Below are positions 5,114 through 7,323 of a DNA stretch of 7,323 bases, piece after piece; within the stretch, counting starts at the first letter, position 1; every line of letters begins with the position of its first letter. The stretch spans positions 1-7,323 of the forward strand of contig QAKI01000067.1 of assembly GCA_003343905.1 (NCBI GenBank), given 5' to 3'. This stretch comes from Subdoligranulum variabile. Lineage in GTDB: Bacteria; Bacillota; Clostridia; Oscillospirales; Ruminococcaceae. The notes under the pieces were generated by a model. That model searched no databases. It saw only the letters and a list, made by a program, of their open reading frames with translations, and was not told the DNA's origin. The translations under genes were made by a program, and so were the position numbers.

Positions 5114-5605
5114 TCATTCCCCCTGCATCTTTTTTCTCCGTTCCCGCATTACCCGCGCCATATCACGGAGAGTTTCTTTTTCATTTTCTGTTAATTCCTT
5201 GTATTCTCCATAAAAGGCAAAATCGACGTCATCTAATATATCCGTCTCACCTGGGACGGATTTTTTTGTTAAACCTAAAAGCTTCTCGGCTTCTTTCATA
5301 ACAGCGGGGCATATCCCAAAAGAAGAAAGCATGCGCAACTTTTCATCATCGCTTTTTGCATTCTGCCAATCTTCCATGCAATCCGGCTCCCACTCATCAG
5401 GAAAGGTGTAGTTGGACATTGTGAGAAGATAATCGCTTGTTACATTAAAAGCTTCAGCAATTTTATTGAGCACAGCGCCGCGGGGCATATATCCATTATT
5501 TTTCCAATTGCTTACGTTTGATTTATTAATTCCTAATGATTGTGCAAATGCAGTAGGGCTACTCCCATGTCGAGTAGCTAGCAACGAGAAAATGTCATAA
5601 AACAC
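5114..5605 (-). CDS. HTH (XRE-type) phage repressor
   Basis: GTG 5605 is chosen because AAGGAG (5614-5619) sits 8 nt upstream; the in-frame GTG at 5614 overlaps that ribosome site. The 163-aa product has an N-terminal helix-turn-helix at about residues 16-61 (SPTAFAQSLGINKSNVSNWK, then VLNKIAEAFNVTSDYLL), typical of lambda CI-like repressors. The C-terminal part is helical and charged (ELTENEKETLRDMARVMRERRKK) and shows no Ser-Lys self-cleavage domain, which fits inactivation by the adjacent ImmA protease. It should bind the AGTTCATGT-like sites in 5640-5838, repressing the rightward early genes and controlling itself. It is the first gene of a four-gene leftward operon. Confidence 0.92.
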   Translation of the reverse strand: MFYDIFSLLATRHGSSPTAFAQSLGINKSNVSNWKNNGYMPRGAVLNKIAEAFNVTSDYLLTMSNYTFPDEWEPDCMEDWQNAKSDDEKLRMLSSFGICPAVMKEAEKLLGLTKKSVPGETDILDDVDFAFYGEYKELTENEKETLRDMARVMRERRKKMQGE

Positions 5606-5635
5606 AAAACACACTCCTTATTTTTATGCAAATCG

Positions 5636-5842
5636 CTAAAGTTCAAGAACATGTCCAAAAGCTCTTGAAAAGTTCATGTACATGGAGTATGATTTGGGTA
5701 CAGAGTTGCAGAACATGAACTTCTGCGAGCAATCAGAATAAACAGCACGCAAGGCAAGAGCCAGTTGCTTTTGTGTGCTATGAGTTCCTATTTTGTTCTT
5801 CATCTTCTTGAACTTAGAATAGCACATGAGTTCATGTTTTGC
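5636..5842. promoter_or_regulatory. Divergent operator cluster of the lysogeny switch
   Basis: At least five related sites built on AAGTTCATGT lie between repressor and cro-like genes: 5640-5650 (plus, AGTTCAAGAAC), 5670-5685 (plus, with the palindrome CATGTACATG at 5675-5684), 5711-5722 (minus), 5807-5816 (minus) and 5829-5838 (plus). The third is framed by GCAGAA/TTCTGC (5708-5713, 5721-5726), and the last overlaps CATGA-GT-TCATG (5825-5836). A possible leftward promoter is TTCTGC-N16-CATACT on the minus strand, overlapping two of the sites. The stretch 5725-5790 shows nothing clear. Binding by the repressor and Cro-like protein is an inference from position and repetition. Confidence 0.65.
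5793..5820 (+). promoter_or_regulatory. Probable rightward early promoter
   Basis: TTGTTC (5793-5798), a 16-nt spacer and TAGAAT (5815-5820) form a reasonable promoter for the cro-like gene. One operator-like site (5807-5816) lies between the two boxes and another (5829-5838) covers the start region, as expected for a repressed phage early promoter. The boxes are not perfect, so the exact position is uncertain. Confidence 0.45.
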
Positions 5843-5875
5843 AACACCATTTAAAGATTAGGAGGTGAATATTGT

Positions 5876-6070
5876 ATGCCTGCACAATGGACTGGAGACG
5901 TTGTGGGGAAAATGCACATACATGGAGTGTCTAAAAAAGACATGGCGGCATTTATGGGCATTACACCGGAATACACAGGCCGTGTTCTGAACGGGAAGGA
6001 TGAGCCGAAAGGGGCAGAAGAAAAATTCCGATTGGCTTTGGATGAACTCATTCGAAAAAAGGAGGGTTAA
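5876..6070 (+). CDS. Small Cro-like HTH DNA-binding protein
   Basis: ATG 5876 has an excellent ribosome site AGGAGGTG (5860-5867) 8 nt upstream. The 64-aa product has a helix-turn-helix at about residues 16-42 (HGVSKKDMAAFMGITPEYTG, then RVLNG) and a basic C-terminal helix (FRLALDELIRKKEG). It is the first gene rightward of the operator cluster, divergent from the repressor. Size, fold and position fit a Cro-type protein that favours lytic growth by shutting off the repressor. An activator of early genes is the alternative. Confidence 0.82.
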   Translation: MPAQWTGDVVGKMHIHGVSKKDMAAFMGITPEYTGRVLNGKDEPKGAEEKFRLALDELIRKKEG

Positions 6071-6159
6071 AGCGGCCGGGAATATTTTCCTATGGTTACA
6101 GGGTAGCACAGATGTAGTCCAATAAATTGTACTCAATATAAGAGCGAAGCAAAAAGCAA

Positions 6160-6175
6160 GCCGCCCGAAGGCGGC
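6160..6175. repeat. GC-rich hairpin before the tiny ORF
   Basis: GCCGCC (6160-6165) pairs with GGCGGC (6170-6175) around CGAA. There is no T-run, so it is not a terminator. It ends right where the purine-rich ribosome site (GGGAAGGTG, 6176-6184) of the next ORF starts, and could keep that site exposed. The rest of 6071-6188 shows nothing else I can support. Confidence 0.4.
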
Positions 6176-6188
6176 GGGAAGGTGAAAT

Positions 6189-6281
6189 ATGAAAAATAAG
6201 ATTTCCATGCTGGTTCTTTTAAGCGCTTTTCAAATTGGGGTGCTTTTAGAGATTTTAGAGGTTTTGAAAAATAAGAAATAA
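6189..6281 (+). CDS. Tiny hydrophobic protein (30 aa)
   Basis: ATG 6189 follows GGGAAGGTG (6176-6184) closely. The product is 30 aa: a short basic start (MKNK), one hydrophobic stretch (ISMLVLLSAFQIGVLLEIL) and a basic end (KNKK), as expected for a single-pass membrane or amphipathic peptide. It lies in the early operon between the Cro-like gene and a structured leader. No family is recognised; its small size makes this a tentative call. Confidence 0.5.
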   Translation: MKNKISMLVLLSAFQIGVLLEILEVLKNKK

Positions 6282-6282
6282 G

Positions 6283-6393
6283 AAAGCCCCGCCGGTGCAG
6301 CGAACACCGACGAGGCAGCGGAACCTGATTGACCATACCAAACAGGCCGCAAGGACAGTATAGCACGCCCTTGCCGGTCTTGGCAAGGGAGGT
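6283..6393 (+). ncRNA. Structured leader RNA with Shine-Dalgarno hairpin
   Basis: This gap folds into successive hairpins. The first spans 6286-6316 (CGGTG/CACCG with outer GCC..CG/CG..GGC pairs). The second is a weaker CCTG/CAGG stem (6324-6327, 6343-6346). The third is a perfect 8-bp CCCTTGCC/GGCAAGGG stem (6368-6375, 6382-6389) whose 3' arm holds part of the ribosome site AAGGGAGGT (6385-6393). That layout suggests a cis-acting leader controlling the tiny ORF that follows. The text looks familiar from other gut Clostridia mobile elements, but this is memory only. Ligand or partner unknown. Confidence 0.4.
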
Positions 6394-6400
6394 AATTTTT

Positions 6401-6481
6401 ATCAGAGAAAACAGGGCTGCCCTGTATATCCTTACGGGGATATTGGTAGCCGCAGGGCTTTACATTTTGAAATGGATTTGA
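6401..6481 (+). CDS. Tiny single-pass membrane protein (26 aa), possible ATC start
   Basis: AAGGGAGGT (6385-6393) is a strong ribosome site, and 7 nt after it the reading frame begins with ATC rather than ATG. The frame encodes a basic/polar start (RENRA) and one clean membrane helix (ALYILTGILVAAGLYILKWI) before TGA at 6479-6481. The stop overlaps the ribosome site of the next gene. Either the rare ATC codon is used, or an ATG has mutated (one base), which would make this a dead or weak gene. No other start in frame has proper spacing. Confidence 0.45.
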   Translation: MRENRAALYILTGILVAAGLYILKWI

Positions 6482-6495
6482 AAGGAGGGGCCAAG

Positions 6496-6690
6496 ATGCC
6501 GCGGGAAAAAGATACATATGCTGATTTTCTGGAGGATGTCAGGCGACGGGCGAAAGAATTATACCCGGACAAGCTGATTTACACTCAGCAAGAGGCGGCT
6601 GAAATTATAGGATGCAACCCCAGGACACTGAGCCGAAGAGGGCTGCATAGCGAGATTACCAGCGCGCAGCTTGCCCGGCTGTTCGCATGA
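6496..6690 (+). CDS. Small HTH DNA-binding protein, possible excisionase
   Basis: ATG 6496 is chosen for the ribosome site AAAGGAGG (6481-6488, 7-nt spacer) rather than ATG 6472 which precedes it. The 64-aa product has a charged N-terminal helix (FLEDVRRRAKELYPDK) and then a helix-turn-helix of the MerR/excisionase type at about residues 28-50 (IYTQQEAAEIIGCNPRTLSR). Small proteins of this kind in phage early regions often act as excisionases, directing integrase toward excision, or as early regulators. Which applies here cannot be decided from sequence. It is far from int, so an Xis role is only a possibility. Confidence 0.75.
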   Translation: MPREKDTYADFLEDVRRRAKELYPDKLIYTQQEAAEIIGCNPRTLSRRGLHSEITSAQLARLFA

Positions 6691-6703
6691 GAGAGTGAAA
6701 AAC

Positions 6704-6871
6704 ATGAAACAGTTTTTGAAGGATTTTTGCCTTGTGGCGGCGATTGTACTTATGATTACGGCGCTGGGCGGCGTGATAGATGGATGCCCGGCCGGATGGG
6801 TAGCGGCGCTGCTGGTATTTGCGGGGCTGGGGGGCATTGTATGGCTGGTGTGGCGAAGCGAAATGAAGTAG
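6704..6871 (+). CDS. Small two-pass membrane protein (55 aa)
   Basis: ATG 6704 starts MKQFLKDFCLVAAIVLMITA; the ribosome site before it is weak (GAGAGTGA at 6691-6698). Two hydrophobic segments are seen, about residues 8-24 and 31-50, separated by a short VIDGCPAG turn, with a basic/polar end (RSEMK). Both ends should face the cytoplasm. It begins 13 nt after the HTH gene and overlaps the next ORF by 31 nt, so the three appear co-transcribed. No function can be assigned. Confidence 0.6.
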   Translation: MKQFLKDFCLVAAIVLMITALGGVIDGCPAGWVAALLVFAGLGGIVWLVWRSEMK

Positions 6872-7182
6872 TCGAGTGCCGGGGTTGCGAGCGAGGGGCC
6901 CCCGCCGGGCAACGCTCGGAAGGGGAAGCGAAGCAATGCACGCGCAGCGTGCAACCGGCCTGCACGGTTTCGACGAAGGAGAAACGAGCACCGAAGGTGG
7001 TCGAGTGCCGGGGGTGTGAATACTGGCGGACAATGGGAAACAGCAGCAAATGCATGCACGCCTGCCATTATTGCCTTGAGACGGGAAACCCACGGGGGAT
7101 GCCTGCGGCAGAGTGCTACAAGCACGAGGGCACGCCCTACAAGCCAAAGAAAAGAGGTGTAAAACGTGACAAAGGAGCATGA
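6841..7182 (+). CDS. Cys-rich zinc-binding-like early phage protein with internal insertion
   Basis: Frame and cysteine pattern support coding. The start is uncertain; ATG 6841 is the first sensible one, with only a G-run (6828-6835) as ribosome site, giving 113 aa. Residues 53-92 hold CRGC (Cys56, Cys59), then Cys71, Cys75, Cys78 and Cys92 (KCMHACHYCLETGNPRG), likely a zinc ribbon or knuckle. Residues 11-18 (VECRGCER) nearly repeat 53-60. The 129 bp between the two copies are GC-rich, hairpin-filled and keep the frame, which looks like an insertion. The C-terminus is basic (KPKKRGVKRDKG). The stop overlaps the start of the next gene. Small Cys-rich proteins of this type are common in early regions of gut Clostridia phages; role unknown. 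Confidence 0.6.
   Translation: MAGVAKRNEVVECRGCERGAPAGQRSEGEAKQCTRSVQPACTVSTKEKRAPKVVECRGCEYWRTMGNSSKCMHACHYCLETGNPRGMPAAECYKHEGTPYKPKKRGVKRDKGA
6872..7003. repeat. 129-bp GC-rich hairpin element bounded by direct repeats
   Basis: TCGAGTGCCG occurs at 6872-6881 and 7001-7010, exactly 129 nt apart. Between them are several hairpins: CGAGCG/CGCTCG (6888-6893, 6913-6918), TGCACGC/GCGTGCA (6937-6943, 6947-6953), AACCG/CGGTT (6953-6957, 6965-6969) and CACC/GGTG (6989-6992, 6996-6999, extendable to 6985-7003). This resembles REP- or MITE-like intergenic repeats. I recall similar GC-rich repeats in Faecalibacterium, which needs a search to confirm. Confidence 0.5.
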
Positions 7183-7323
7183 GCAGATGCTGAACATGGT
7201 GCGCAGTGCAATGGAGATAGCAGAGAGCCGGGCCAGCTATGCCGCAAGTGTGCGCCTGCTGTTTGACGCCACGGTGGACGTGATGCAGATGGAGATAAAC
7301 GGCAAGGTGCACACGCTGCGGGC
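7166..7323 (+). CDS. Unknown early phage protein, 3' end cut by window
   Basis: The frame opens at GTG 7166, with AAGAGGTG (7152-7159) 6 nt upstream, and runs off the window end after 52 codons. An alternative start is ATG 7187, which has AAAGGAG (7171-7177) with a 9-nt spacer; both are plausible. The visible part is helical and rich in Met, Ala and Glu (MLNMVRSAMEIAESRASYAA), without a recognisable motif. It overlaps the stop of the Cys-rich gene by 17 nt if GTG is used, indicating translational coupling. Confidence 0.6.
   Translation, partial: MTKEHEQMLNMVRSAMEIAESRASYAASVRLLFDATVDVMQMEINGKVHTLR

Noticed and set aside
5636..5827. 63-aa minus-strand ORF in the operator region
   Set aside because: It covers the operator repeats, lacks a ribosome site and shows no motif; the apparent frame is explained by the repeats.
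5679..5928. TACATGGAGT repeated at 5679-5688 and 5919-5928
   Set aside because: It is a single 10-bp match, one copy inside the cro-like coding sequence, without the AGTTCATGT core. Chance is the simplest explanation.
6559..7312. Long minus-strand frames over the early genes (212 and 218 aa)
   Set aside because: They arise opposite GC-rich plus-strand genes, are rich in Pro/His/Ala/Arg without domain pattern, and lack ribosome sites.
1..7323. CRISPR array, rRNA, insertion sequence or transposase
   Set aside because: No regularly spaced identical repeats with unique spacers, no rRNA-like sequence and no transposase motif were seen on either strand.

Overview
The window looks like part of a temperate, tailed-phage genome from a gut Clostridia host. 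The oscillospiraceal or Faecalibacterium-like group is my best guess, from gene style, strong AGGAGG ribosome sites, and GC-rich flanks around an A+T-richer lysogeny block. Families were assigned by reading motifs; no database was searched.

Layout. Positions 1-1576 (+) carry three phage late genes of probable structural type: a Gly-rich/Cys-rich protein cut by the window edge, a small all-beta head-fibre-like protein, and a small charged protein with YSRDG repeats. Positions 1577-1840 form an attachment region: the 3' end of a tRNA gene (T-arm to CCA) without its 5' part, flanked on both sides by pairs of ACTTAGACYA repeats at 11-bp phase, with a terminator just after the CCA. Positions 1832-3049 (-) encode a complete tyrosine integrase whose ribosome site lies in a 10-bp hairpin. 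A strong promoter inside that leader points away from int and meets a terminator about 75 nt later, so a small RNA is likely.

Positions 3184-5605 (-) form a lysogeny operon, read leftward: HTH repressor, ImmA/IrrE-type protease, small lipoprotein, four-pass membrane protein. The last two end in the same His/Cys...CxxC module and are predicted to face outward, so they are good candidates for lysogenic-conversion or exclusion functions. Positions 5606-5875 are the divergent operator region, with at least five AGTTCATGT-like sites. Positions 5876-7323 (+) are the early region: Cro-like HTH protein, two tiny membrane ORFs, a structured leader, a 64-aa HTH (possible excisionase), a 55-aa membrane protein, a Cys-rich protein with a 129-bp in-frame GC-rich insertion, and a partial ORF.

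How it works together. Repressor and ImmA would set the lysogeny switch by acting on the operator cluster. Integrase, perhaps with the HTH protein at 6496, would act on the att site. Because late genes lie on one side of the tRNA fragment and int on the other, with both arms present, the window is best explained as an intact attP (free or circular phage genome) or a tandem-prophage junction. It does not look like a simple attL or attR.
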